A stretch of 64,000 nucleotides of DNA from Paulinella micropora (taxonomy: Eukaryota; Cercozoa; Imbricatea; Euglyphida), in the NCBI GenBank assembly GCA_009731375.1, contig BJOX01000053.1, positions 319,382 to 383,381 of the forward strand. The letters are read 5' to 3'. Within the stretch, counting starts at the first letter, position 1, and every line of letters begins with the position of its first letter. Position numbers and translations under genes: made by a program. The notes under the pieces are model-generated. The model saw nothing but the letters and a program-made list of their open reading frames with translations, made no database searches and was not told where the DNA came from. Shown here piece after piece: positions 26,692 through 36,169 of this stretch.

Positions 26692-27219
26692 TTAAAACTC
26701 GAGAAAACGTTTTTCAATATCATTATTTTTTTCTTTCTTAGCACTACCAGAAGATTGATTATATACTTTCACACTCACACTGCTAGACTTTTTTCCTTTC
26801 CCTTTCTTCTGCTTTAGTTCTTCTTTCTCACTATTTTCACTTTCGCTTTCGCTTTCTGGTTCTGGTTCTGGTTTCTTATTCTTCTTCTTTTCTCTCTTAT
26901 TCTCTGCTTTCGCTCTTTTGATTTTCATTTTAGCTATCTTTTCGGCGATAAGGTCTGTAAAATTAACCTCATCTTCACTCTCGCTACTCTACTCAGGTGT
27001 GTCATCTTTGTCTTTCTCATTAATGATATCTTTCGCTAAATTCTTGCTTTCTATTTCTGCTATTTTTCGTTCCATATCTTCTTCTTCTTCTTTTACTGCT
27101 GTTCGGTATTGTTCTAAAACTTTTTTGGTGTGTTCCATTTTTCTCTGTTTGGCTTTTTTTTTTAAAATTCCATCAACTACTTTTCCCCAGTTTTATCGGC
27201 TTTCTTCGGGAGACTGCAT
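26692..27219 (-). pseudogene. Relic of the acidic/basic coiled protein
   Basis: Homologous to 31929-32387: starts MQSPEESR then a stop, and ends SSSVSVKVYNQSSGSAKKE. Contains Glu/Ser and Lys runs as in the complete copy, with at least one stop and one frameshift. Its C-terminal 20 residues are intact and show what the complete element has lost through a stop after VYNQS. Confidence 0.75.
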
Positions 27220-27288
27220 TTATACTAAGATTATTATATTTTAGTATTTTTTAATAAATAATAAATATTTAATTACTTAATATATACA

Positions 27289-28018
27289 ATGGGTAGCCAA
27301 TATAAATCGCTCTTAGGCTTGAATGAGTTGGCTGTTGATAGGCTAGATATACTTAACTTAGACTTAACCAACATTAATATTGTCAGTTTAAACTCAGACA
27401 GTGCCAGAAGATGCAGACCCGATAAATCTGTATTATACTGACTGCAGATTTGATGCGAGACTTGCTACCAAAAGCACAAATAATCTTTCAGATGGAAAAA
27501 AATTATACTATACAGAGCAACCAGTAAGGGATAATGACGAGGTTAAAGCGTCAACTCAACACAGCAATACATCCAATCCGCACCAAACTAGTCTATATAA
27601 TTTGATAGATACAAACATATTCGCACAAGCGAGTGGTCAATACTTACATACAACTACATAGAATGCAAATGGAAGAATACAGCTCTTGGTTCAATTAACA
27701 CACTCTCCGATGTAGTCATAACGGCACCAATAGCACTTAGCAGTTATATCGTATACGACACAGTAAACTGGGTAAATAAACCTTTACCAATAAATGTTGA
27801 TGGAGCTGGTAATATTTATATGGAATGTAATTTAAATATAACAGGTGTGAATTTATTGAATACAAAAGATGTTGATGATTGGATAACAGAGCACACAGCA
27901 AATAATGCGAAAATATCAGCAGATAGTTCAATTAATACACTTAGTGATGTATTAATAACATGCACACCATCAGATCTAGACAATCAATCACTCATTTATA
28001 GTACGGGACAATGGAGAA
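27289..28018 (+). pseudogene. Relic 5' part of the viral fibre gene
   Basis: Starts MGSQYKSLLGLNELAVDRL, matching the fibre start at 32451, followed by damaged NLYYT repeats and a stretch matching ALSDVIITTPANGQLLTYNG. Truncated at about 28018 where (TTC)n and (ATT)n begin. Frameshifts throughout. Confidence 0.8.
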
Positions 28019-28051
28019 ACTATTCTTCTTCTTCTTCTTCTCTTCTTCTTC

Positions 28052-28109
<58 letters not shown>

Positions 28110-28110
28110 G

Positions 28111-28404
28111 GACACCGTGATAGCCCAGTGGTCAAGTTCTACCATCTGGGCCCTGTCGCCAGTTCGATTCCCGTCGGTGCCACCAGTATTTTCATTGAAC
28201 ATACCGGTCTATTTCTGGACCAGTATTTTCATTGAACATACCGGCCCGTCTGGAAGTGTTGGAACTGCCCTTGCGGGGGTGTCATTAGAGCTTATCGTCA
28301 ATTCTTCGTACTCCCCTCACGGGTGAGACGATGGAGGCGCATGTGCAGAAATGCATCAGCCATTGACAGAGAAGCACTATTATTATTATTATTATTATTA
28401 TTAT
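28111..28404 (+). mobile_element. tRNA-derived SINE with (ATT)n tail
   Basis: The head resembles a tRNA: acceptor GACACCG/CGGTGCC (one mismatch), box A-like TAGCCCAGTGGTCAAG, box B-like AGTTCGATTCC, ending GCCACCA. The body contains a duplicated segment (CCAGTATTTTCATTGAACAT at 28181 and 28220) and ends ...GAGAAGCACTATTATT, leading into an (ATT)n tail. It sits between (ATT)n on the left and (TTC)n on the right, immediately beyond the viral relic. Confidence 0.65.
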
Positions 28405-28423
28405 TTTGGTTCTTCTTCTGGTT

Positions 28424-28454
<31 letters not shown>

Positions 28455-29040
28455 TATCGATATTGCAGGAAAATCAATATTTTTGCATTGTTTTCATAAA
28501 AATTTTCTTGAAAAAAATCAATATTAATATTAATTTCAAAATATATATATATTTTTTGTGGAAAAGATATTTATTTTGATTCAATAGTAAATATTGAAAA
28601 ATTAAATTTTTTTTGGAAATATTGAAGAAAATCAATATTCACACTCCGCGTGGTGGGGGGGGGCTGGGCCGGCCGCGTCATTTCCGTCTGTGTTGTGGTG
28701 GCGGGTGGAGGGAAGAAAGCTTAACGCAGAGTGCGGCTAAAGACACTAGCTATAAGTACTGCTATAGACAAGAATAAGAGGGAAATTACTAGAGTTTTTC
28801 TGCCACTAAGGGTGTGGGGGTACACAGTTATTGTACTTCCTGGGGGGGGGGGNNNNNNNNNNAAGATGTATCTGAACCGTCTACGGTACCCGACCTGATT
28901 TTGCGGGTATCTCCCCTGGAGTTTTTTCTATGTTGGGCATCGAAAATATCCGCGTGACACGGACGTGTCCGGGCGTCCGGGTATATAGTCATATGTAACA
29001 TATGTATGTATTATGCAGGGATTAATCTAGACACGGTACC
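28405..29040. other. Intergenic: (TTC)n, AT repeats, G-run with 10-N gap, target-site flank
   Basis: (TTC)n to about 28453, then TCAATATTAATATT repeats to 28640, then unique sequence. A poly-G run meets a 10-N gap at 28853-28862. The last 30 bases (GGATTAATCTAGACACGGTACC) match the left side of the uninterrupted site near 53283. No gene seen. Confidence 0.6.
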
Positions 29041-29047
29041 GTTCAAA
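29041..29047. repeat. Target-site duplication, left copy (GTTCAAA)
   Basis: GTTCAAA directly precedes the left inverted repeat and recurs at 49996-50002 directly after the right one. The related uninterrupted locus near 53330 has a single GTTCAAA. A 6-bp duplication (TTCAAA) plus a chance G is also possible. Confidence 0.85.
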
Positions 29048-29294
29048 GGTAGTAGTATAATATGAAATCTAGGATGGTCGTTTTTTCGTGCCTCAAAGCA
29101 ACCTCCTAGATTTCATTTCTCTTCTCCTATTGCTAGTTTAAACTATCAATACTAAGCGTCAAAACAGCAAAATAAAAAATCAAAATTTCAATCAACACAA
29201 GCAAACAAAATAAAGAAATCTCTCTTACTCTTAATCTCGCTTTTAAATAAAAATAAAAATCAAGCAAAAATTTTTTCCGCTTTACTTTTACTTT
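29048..29294. repeat. Left terminal inverted repeat (247 bp)
   Basis: Begins GGTAGTAGTATAATATG; reverse complement of 49749-49995 with only a few substitutions and no gap that I can see. Contains an internal imperfect palindrome (TGAAATCTAGGATGG ... CCTCCTAGATTTCA). Confidence 0.93.
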
Positions 29295-29333
29295 AAAATA
29301 AAAATGAAATCAACAGGAGAGCACAAAACACCC
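29291..29333. repeat. 43-bp direct repeat, left copy
   Basis: CTTTAAAATAAAAATGAAAT through GCACAAAACACCC. The same sequence with one substitution lies at 49587-49629 in the same orientation, although it is next to inverted repeats. Confidence 0.85.
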
Positions 29334-29413
29334 CAATTCGCACTTTACAGAGCACTGAAGGAAAACATATGTATAAATAAAAGGCGTCCAAAAAGCCCTT
29401 ATTTTAATAACCA

Positions 29414-29444
29414 AAGTCTATTTTTTTTTCTTCCAAAATAGACT
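29414..29444. terminator. Hairpin AAGTCTATTTT/AAAATAGACTT
   Basis: Perfect 11-bp stem at the 3' side of the minus-strand gene ending at 29449. A second hairpin with the same stem is at 30664-30692. Position suggests a 3'-end signal like the palindromes used by some protist giant viruses and virophages; function inferred. Confidence 0.45.
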
Positions 29445-29448
29445 TATC

Positions 29449-29909
29449 TTACAAAGTTTCAAGTGGGACAACCCAATTGATGGAATCTTCGTTGCCACCA
29501 ACCTTCTTCGTCAAGGCTGAAAGCGATGGATAGACGAGAATTTCTTTCTCATCTTTCCCCAGTGAAGCCAGAAAGAATGTTTTCTTCCTGGGATTTTTCA
29601 TGGTTTCGTCGCGTTCTACCCAAGCGAACGAATAATTCTCAGTTCTCTCCGCGGGGTTGCGGACGAAAAATTTTCGCTCAGCATGAAAAGAATTTATGTT
29701 TTCCTTCCAAGTTGAGCAAAATTGCGCGGAACCCTAACTAACTTGGGGTTCTTAATCTCAGCAGAGGCTTCAGTTTCAAGTTCGCCCCAAGACTTCCAAA
29801 AACCTACAACCACATTCATTATCATTAAAGAGAAACAATAGAATTAGGACTTACCCTCCGCGAGGTTGACTTCACCGAGTTGGTCTGCTACTTCATTCGG
29901 CTCTCCCAT
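29449..29909 (-). CDS. Viral protein of unknown function, apparently with a spliceosomal intron and a frameshift
   Basis: Minus-strand start MGEPNEVADQLGEVNLAEG at 29909. The frame then meets GTAAGT; removing 29804-29854 (51 nt, GTAAGT...TTGTAG) restores frame to FWKSWGELETEASAEIKNPKL. Without splicing a TAA stops translation after 12 codons of intron. A frameshift near 29705 separates this from HAERKFFVRNPAERTENYS ... NEDSINWVVPLETL, ending at the TAA in 29449-29451. No family recognised. A perfect 12-bp stem hairpin (TTCTATTACACA/TGTGTAATAGAA, 29911-29945) lies directly upstream of the start. Confidence 0.5.
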
Positions 29910-30127
29910 ATTCTATTACACACACCAAAAGCATGTGTAATAGAAATTCCTTTGAATTAGGGTGGGGTTGGAACCCCTGGTTTTTAGAAAAACCATTTGA
30001 CACGAAGTCTGTTTATTCCGAGTTGCTACCAACACTCTCGGTTCTGAAGACTCTGTGCATATTCCTATCGTGTTCTCGTTTAATACTACTATTAATGCTA
30101 TCATTTACGTATTCGTTAATACCATCA

Positions 30128-30540
30128 CTAGAGTATTTGTTGAAAGAAAAACGATAAATGTTCTTTTTCAATACCAGCGAGAATTCTAGTCAAGACAATA
30201 GCGGAAAGTTGGCCACGATTATCATTTTTCCACTTATAGAAATTATCGCGTTCTATGTTTATTTTTTTTCCAATTTCTTTTTTTTCAAGCGAATAAGTCG
30301 GTCTTCCTCTACTTCATTATTTTCAAGAGTCAATCGTTGCAACATCTCATTAATCGCCTCAACCTTAATTAGGTCGGGCTGTTTCTTTTCAACGAGACGA
30401 GAAATTTCTTTATCCGCTTTAGAAATTCTTTCTTCGCAAGCGATTTTATCCTTATTTAGTCTGTCTTTACCAGTTCTACGAATTTCAAATTCCTCCAACC
30501 AATCGGTTTTAGTTTTGTTTCTACTCGGAATTAACTCCAT
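30128..30540 (-). pseudogene. Viral coiled-coil protein, frameshifted
   Basis: Starts MELIPSRNKTKTDWLEEFE and is almost wholly charged helix (EERISKADKEISRLVEKK, NNEVEEDRLIRLKKKK). It stops at 30259 in an A-run; in the next frame the text continues INIERDNFYKWKNDNRGQLS to a TAG at 30128. A single-base indel in the A-run, real or from assembly, would explain this. No family recognised. Confidence 0.5.
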
Positions 30541-30663
30541 TTTTTGCGACACTGCGACAAAAAAGCGAAATTCTGTCGCAGAGGTTGCAACACTGCAACA
30601 CCGCAACACCGCGCTGTCTGGGTGTCGCATGGTGATATTCGCGGAAATAGAATTTTCTAGAAT

Positions 30664-30692
30664 AAGTCTATTTTTTCTAAAAAAATAGACTT
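30664..30692. terminator. Hairpin AAGTCTATTTT/AAAATAGACTT, second copy
   Basis: Same stem as at 29414-29444, in the spacer upstream of the coiled-coil gene and near the 3' side of the integrase. Confidence 0.4.
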
Positions 30693-30720
30693 ACGTTAAC
30701 ACTTCAAATACGTTCTTTTT

Positions 30721-30818
30721 TACCAACTTATCAGGATAGACTGACGTAGAAAAATCGTCGGCAAGCCGATACCTGAAATTTCGGTCGCCAGTTCAATTCT
30801 GGTTGAGGTTTTTTTGCG
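30721..30818 (+). other. tRNA-like sequence ending in T7 (degenerate)
   Basis: GCCAGTTCAATTCTGGT folds as a T-arm with box B-like core, preceded by a possible variable arm (CCGATACCTGAAATTTCGG) and a stem CTGACG/CGTCGG, and followed by TTTTTTT, as in a Pol III terminator. The acceptor stem does not pair well and the anticodon loop has the wrong size, so this is not a confident tRNA. Confidence 0.25.
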
Positions 30819-30839
30819 TCGCTATCCGACATTTTTTGC

Positions 30840-31843
30840 TTATACATCTAATATTACCTTTGCCTTTTTTTCTCTCTTTGAAGTCCTGATATTCTCTGGC
30901 TGAATGTCTTCTCTTTTTAATAATTCTTTTGTTTTTTTTTCTTTAATAACTTCTTTAGTTTGCTCTTTCATATCTTTTTCTTCATTAATCGGTTTAACAA
31001 AATCGGTTTTCAATAAATCACGTGGCTTACTAACTCATCGTTATTTAGTATGATTTTAAACCCCTTCCTGCCTTTGACTTTATAAATAATCTTGCTGAAA
31101 GTCTTACCGCCTTTGGAGAAAACATTTCTTTTGTTTTCTTTTCTTACACTATCGCCAACATTGAATTCGTCTATTAAATGATCACGAGTGATTTTCTGGG
31201 TATTTTTGTCTCTCCCGAAAAATACATCAGTTGGTTTGGCCTGAATTCCTCTATGGACTTTATGATTATAAGCATCTACTAAGTCTTAGATATAACTAAC
31301 CCAATCAAAATTACGATTAGTTTCAAATAAAAGGTCAAGCCATCTCCTAATACTTCTTATCACTCTATCAACAACCGCAAGTGCTCTATGGTCGCCAACT
31401 TCAACGACATCATGTTTAATTCCATTTTCAATAAAGTATTCGCGGATTGCTCCTTTATATTCTCCCCCGCTGTCGGTAGTAATTGATTTCGGTTTATATT
31501 TGATTGATTTCAAAGCATAATAAACTTCTTTTGCTGTTTTATTTTTTAATGGAATGATTATTAAATATCTTGAATGACAATCAATCCAAACTAACATCCA
31601 AGCATAGCCTTTATTGCCCTTCTTATCTTTTATCTTACTCATATCTGCTAAGTCAAGAAAGACTTGGTCTAATGGCTTATTAACCCATATCGTGTTCCAT
31701 ATTTTTGGATTCTTTTTCTGGTGGTGAATTTCAAGGGCTTCTTCTTCTTTTGTTTTAACTACTTCTCCCGTAGGCGTGTCCTCTAATTGACTATCAGCAT
31801 TCTGTGTATTAATAATTGTATGTTTGTGGTCTAAATCAGGCAT
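30840..31843 (-). pseudogene. rve-family (retroviral-type) integrase, broken
   Basis: Would insert the linear viral genome into host DNA. Seen: catalytic D in VFLDLADM, second D in SITTDSGGEYKG, and the third position in ALAVVDRVIRSIRR, where Asp stands instead of the usual Glu. This substitution is, to my knowledge, also met in related protist-virus integrases. A C-terminal SH3-like region follows (FNVGDSVR ... KGGKTFSKIIYKVKG). Breaks: an in-frame TAA at 31286-31288 and a frameshift near 31035. Both exclude a normal full-length product, so the element could not reintegrate on its own. Confidence 0.85.
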
Positions 31844-31928
31844 TCTATATAATTAATTTTATTTTTTACGATATTTTAGAACTTAAGAAACATCCGCGAG
31901 ACATCTTCACTTTATCTTTCTTAGCACC

Positions 31929-32387
31929 TCAAGATTGATTGTACACTTTCACGCTAACACTGCTTGATTTTTTTCCTTTGCCTTTCTTAGGTTTTGGCTC
32001 TTCTTCTTCACTACTCTCGCTTTCACTTTCTTCGCTCTCGGGCTCAGGCTTCTTATTCTTCTTTGCTCTCTTAGTTTCTGCTTTCGCTCTTTTGATTTTC
32101 ATTTTTGCCATCTTTTCCGCAATGATATCAGTGAAATCAACCTCATCCTCACTTTCACTCTTCTCCTCTGGGCTATCATTATCGTGTTCAGTAATAATAT
32201 CCTTAGCCAAGTTCTTTTCTTCAATTTGTTTTATTCGTTCCTCCATATCTTCATCTTCCTGCTTTACGGCATTTCGGTATTGCGCCAAAACATTTTTAGC
32301 ATGCTCCATCTTTCGTTGTTTTGCTTTCGCTTTTATTCCTTCCACAGCATCACCCCAATTCTTACGACTTGCTTCTGGAGAAGGCAT
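31929..32387 (-). CDS. Acidic/basic low-complexity viral protein
   Basis: 152 residues from MPSPEASRKNWGD: a Lys-rich helical start, an acidic middle (EEKSESEDEVDF), then Lys and Glu/Ser runs and KGKGKKSSSVSVKVYNQS. The related relic continues SSGSAKK...; here a TGA follows VYNQS, with further recognisable text behind it (GAKKDKVKMSR), so the C-terminus has been shortened. Shares a divergent promoter region with the fibre. Function unknown. Confidence 0.6.
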   Translation of the reverse strand: MPSPEASRKNWGDAVEGIKAKAKQRKMEHAKNVLAQYRNAVKQEDEDMEERIKQIEEKNLAKDIITEHDNDSPEEKSESEDEVDFTDIIAEKMAKMKIKRAKAETKRAKKNKKPEPESEESESESSEEEEPKPKKGKGKKSSSVSVKVYNQS

Positions 32388-32450
32388 ATTCTATACTAAG
32401 ATTAATATATTTTAGTATTTTTTAAAATTAAATATTTATTTTATATACAG
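32388..32450. promoter_or_regulatory. Divergent AT-rich promoter region
   Basis: 63-bp spacer between the minus-strand acidic protein and the plus-strand fibre. ATATTTTAGTATTTTTTAA and the TATACA just before the fibre ATG are conserved in the relic (27220-27288), whose coding sequence has decayed. The right-end small frame at 49719 is also preceded by ATATACA. Confidence 0.5.
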
Positions 32451-35400
32451 ATGTCGCAATATAAATCCTTACTCGGCCTTAATGAGTTGTCCGTAGACTC
32501 ACTCAATATACTTAACTTAGACCTAACCAATACCAACATAGTGGGCTTAAATACAGACAGAGTGCCAGAAGATGCCTACCCCGTAAATCTTTATTTTACC
32601 GATGTGCGATTTGATACGCGACTTGCTACCAAAAGCACGACAGACCTAAAAGAAGGACTTAATTATTATTGGACTGATAACCGCTTTGACGCACGTTTCG
32701 CTTTAAAATCAACAACTGACATAAAAGAGGGCACTAATCTATATTATACTGATGATAGGTTTGATGCTAGGCTTTTACTAAAAACGACAGCAGACTTAAA
32801 AGATGGAACTAATCTATACTATACCACAGCGAGAGCAAATACAGATTTTGATGCTAGGCTTTTATTGAAAACAACCGCAGACTTAAAAGAGGGAACTAAT
32901 CTATACTATACAACAGCGAGAGCAAATACGGACTTTGATACACGACTCGCTACAAAATCAACCACTAACTTAGCAGAGGGAACAAACCTTTATTACACCA
33001 CTGCTAGGTTTGACACACAATTAGCGACAAAGAGCACTACCAATTTAGCAGAGGGGACGAACCTTTATTATACAACAGCGAGTGCTAATACAGATTTTGA
33101 CACACGGCTCGCCACTAAATCAACAACCAACTTAGCAGAAGGAACTAATCTATACTATACAACCGCGAGGGCTAATACTGACTTTGACACACGACTAGCG
33201 ACCAAGAGCACCACTAACTTAGCCGAGGGGACAAACTTATATTATACGAACGCGAGATTTGACACTCAATTGGCAACAAAATCAACCACTAACTTAGCAG
33301 AAGGCACTAACTTATACTACACCACCGCAAGGGCAAATACAGACTTTGACACACGTCTCGCTACAAAATCAACAACCAACTTAGCAGAGGGAACAAATCT
33401 ATATTATACGACGGCCAGAGCAAATACTGATTTTGATACGAGACTGGCAACAAAGAGCACTACCAATTTAGCAGAGGGAACCAATCTATACTACACCACT
33501 GCGAGGGCTAACACAGATTTTGACACACGGCTAGGAACAAAATCAATAGATGCTTTAAGTGATGTAATAATAACAACACCCGCAAACGGCCAATTATTAA
33601 CATACAACGGCACAAACTGGGTAAATTCCACGGGGTCATTGGCTTTCCTTGCTTTGTCAGGCGGGACAATGACAGGCGATGTTAAAATGGGTGCTTCGGC
33701 TTTTACTTTATACACCGCCCCGCAGACTATGACAACAAATTCTTCACCTTCTCCATTCGTCGCTTCTGCTTCTTCTGAATACGATGCTGCATATCTGGCT
33801 TTTAATGCCGACCAGAACAATTATTGGTCTAGCAACTTTCACTACAACGACGCGACAGGAGTTTATTCAAGAGTTCCCGCAAATACGAATACATTCTCAG
33901 GAACAGCATACACGGGTGAACATATAAAAATAGATTTGGGAGCGACAAACAGAATAAAAAAATATTATGTCAGGTCTTCGTCTGCTAATTACATTGAAAT
34001 GACACCGAGCATTTGGTATGTAGGAGTAAGCACTGACAACATTACTTACACATTATGGGATTCACAGACGGGGCAGGCATGGGCTTCACAAACAACTAAA
34101 ACATATACACCCGCTTCAAATGCTTCTGCTAGATATATCATATTCGTCGCGAACAAGGCGGGAAGTGGCGGAACTTCATTTAGAAACCAAGTCCGTATCG
34201 CCAGTCTGTATTTTGATTATGAGACATTTAATTATGATATAACATTGATTAGAAATATGACGGGCGACACATTAACAACAAGCGGAGCAATATCAGCAAG
34301 TGGCTTAATAACTGCTAGTGCGGGATTAACCGGAACCACATTAACAGCCAGCGGATTGATAACGGCTAATGCGGGGATTGATATGAAAAGTCAAATTTTG
34401 TCAAATGTTGGCACTCCATCGGCTTCAACAGACGGGGCGACAAAAGGTTATATTGACACACTAGACGGACAAAATGTGAAATTAACGGGAACTCAAACCA
34501 TAGCAGGAACAAAAGAATTCAGCGGAATATTAGCAACTTCATTAGGTGTCCCGTGTATAGTAGGTAAAAATTCAAAAGGAACAGGTGTGAGTGGAGGTTT
34601 AGAATTATATGGCACCGCATCTAATGTAAATGGTCCGCACATCCAAGCATTTGTTCACGATTCCGTTTATCCAACTTTTCAACTACTTAACTGGAGTCAA
34701 GACAATATTAATTTATATTTTGATTGTTATTACAACGGGGGAACATATTATCTTCAAACACGTCATCAAATTTCCAAATAGCGAAATTTTCAAACAAACT
34801 CAGTTTTAATTACAAAAATGGTGGAACACTTGGTCAAGCGATAACAATGACAACGGCTATGTCTATTGATACAGCAGGCCTATTAACAACAAAGGCGATA
34901 ACAGCAAACGGCGATATTTACAGAACAATCGGCACAAATGGACACGTACTTATTATACCAAGACCTTCTTATCCTACCGAAACACAAATACAATATACTT
35001 ATGAAAGGTGATGGAAGTGCTAATTATGGTCATATCGGATATAGTGGTTCGCAATTCTATGCTTGGAATTCTACAAATGCTAACGACCCTAGTTCTGGTT
35101 ATCTTTACGTAACATTAGGTGCGACATCTTGGACACCTAGCTCAGATAGAAGACTAAAATCAGATATTAATACACTAGACTGCCACGAGTGCTGTCAGAA
35201 ACTACTAAAAATCAACTGCTGTTCGTATTATTGGAAAGCAGACGAGAAGAAAGAAAAAAAGAACTTTGGGTTTATCGCTGATGAGGTTAAGAAAGTGTTT
35301 CCAAATTTTGTATCAGATAGCGGGATAAAAGCGAATGACGGCGGAGGAAACATAGAAGGAGTATCATACCAAGATTTTATTCCAATATTAATCAGTGCTT

Positions 35401-35525
35401 TTCAACATTTAACGGAAAAATTAGTTAATTTAGAAAAAGAAAATAAAAATCTCATGCTTATTATAGAAGATATATCCAAGCAATTTGCAGAAATACGAGC
35501 GGAAGTATTTAACAATGTCCAATAA
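32451..35525 (+). pseudogene. Long virion fibre with NLYYT repeats and C-terminal S74 chaperone domain, frameshifted
   Basis: Receptor-binding-type fibre, about 1,020 codons. N-terminal segment, then about 12 repeats of 25 or 29 residues (STTNLAEGTNLYYTTARANT type) at roughly 32570-33545, as in phage tail fibres. A beta-rich, discoidin-like region follows at about 33700-34240 (YYVRSS ... WYVGVSTDNITYTLWDS), then a stalk. The C-terminus (35140-35510, SSDRRLKSDI ... FGFIADEVKKVFPNFV ... VSYQDFIPILISA, then coiled coil) is a peptidase S74 intramolecular chaperone, which trimerises fibres and then cleaves itself. Frameshifts near 34760 and 35005 split the gene. The near-identical DNA repeats suggest recent expansion. 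Confidence 0.85.
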
Positions 35526-35874
35526 TGATACAACTAGACTTCACAGACCACCGCCTATTATGGATATGGATGGCGAACTAACTCCAGAGTTAAAATCACG
35601 TGTTCTTGAAGTAGAACTAAAGACTGAAGAAAAAAAAGTAGAGCACGAATTGGAAGATAACTGGAATTGCTGTATGTCAAATAAGAAAACCGACAGCAGA
35701 ATGATTAAATATTTATTTCAAATGGGTGTCATCATTGCCATTATAACCCTTTGTATCGTAAGGCTTTCGGAAAAAAATATTCCGTGCGAAGTAGCCAACA
35801 CATATGTAGGAATCCTAACACTATTGATTGGGATATGCCTTCCTTCACCAAGTTCTGGGGGTGGTAAGAAGTAA
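35515..35874 (+). CDS. Small viral membrane protein
   Basis: 119 residues, start MSNNDTTRLHRPP overlapping the fibre stop by 11 bases. N-terminal charged domain, then a transmembrane helix (LFQMGVIIAIITLCIVRL) and a second hydrophobic segment (YVGILTLLIGICLP) before a Gly/Lys tail. The overlap suggests translation coupled to the fibre or a shared transcript. Function unknown; an internal-membrane or fibre-associated role is possible. Confidence 0.65.
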   Translation: MSNNDTTRLHRPPPIMDMDGELTPELKSRVLEVELKTEEKKVEHELEDNWNCCMSNKKTDSRMIKYLFQMGVIIAIITLCIVRLSEKNIPCEVANTYVGILTLLIGICLPSPSSGGGKK

Positions 35875-35875
35875 A

Positions 35876-36169
35876 TCACAAATTACCACATTCATATGTA
35901 TGTGTCATATACCATCTATTATCGCCAACACACATCAAAGGCAGTGCCTCATCAAAACTACGACACATATTATTTCCGTTATTTATGAAGACACACTTAA
36001 ACCCTGTATCTACCCCTTGCTTTATACAATAAACACACGATTCATTCTTTTTTTCGCTTACCCGTGAGTAAAAGTCGCAGGCAGTCCGAGCAGAAATATT
36101 AATTAATAAAAAGTTTATGAGTAGTAATATAATCCATTTGTTTTTGACTACTTCAAAAACAAAAATCAT
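35876..36169 (-). CDS. Putative secreted Cys-rich viral protein
   Basis: 97 residues. The N-terminus has a signal-peptide-like hydrophobic core (WIILLLINFLLINISA), then Cys-rich sequence (SCVYCIKQG, FKCVFINNGNNMC, LPLMCVGD) with eight Cys, suggesting disulphides. It is convergent with the membrane protein; its start codon overlaps the plus-strand start at 36168 (CATG), so the two genes are divergent with interlocked starts. No family recognised. Confidence 0.5.
   Translation of the reverse strand: MIFVFEVVKNKWIILLLINFLLINISARTACDFYSRVSEKKNESCVYCIKQGVDTGFKCVFINNGNNMCRSFDEALPLMCVGDNRWYMTHTYECGNL

Noticed and set aside
32451-34781. Host extracellular matrix protein
   Set aside because: The NLYYT repeats, the S74 chaperone domain and the position inside the terminal repeats identify it as a viral fibre.
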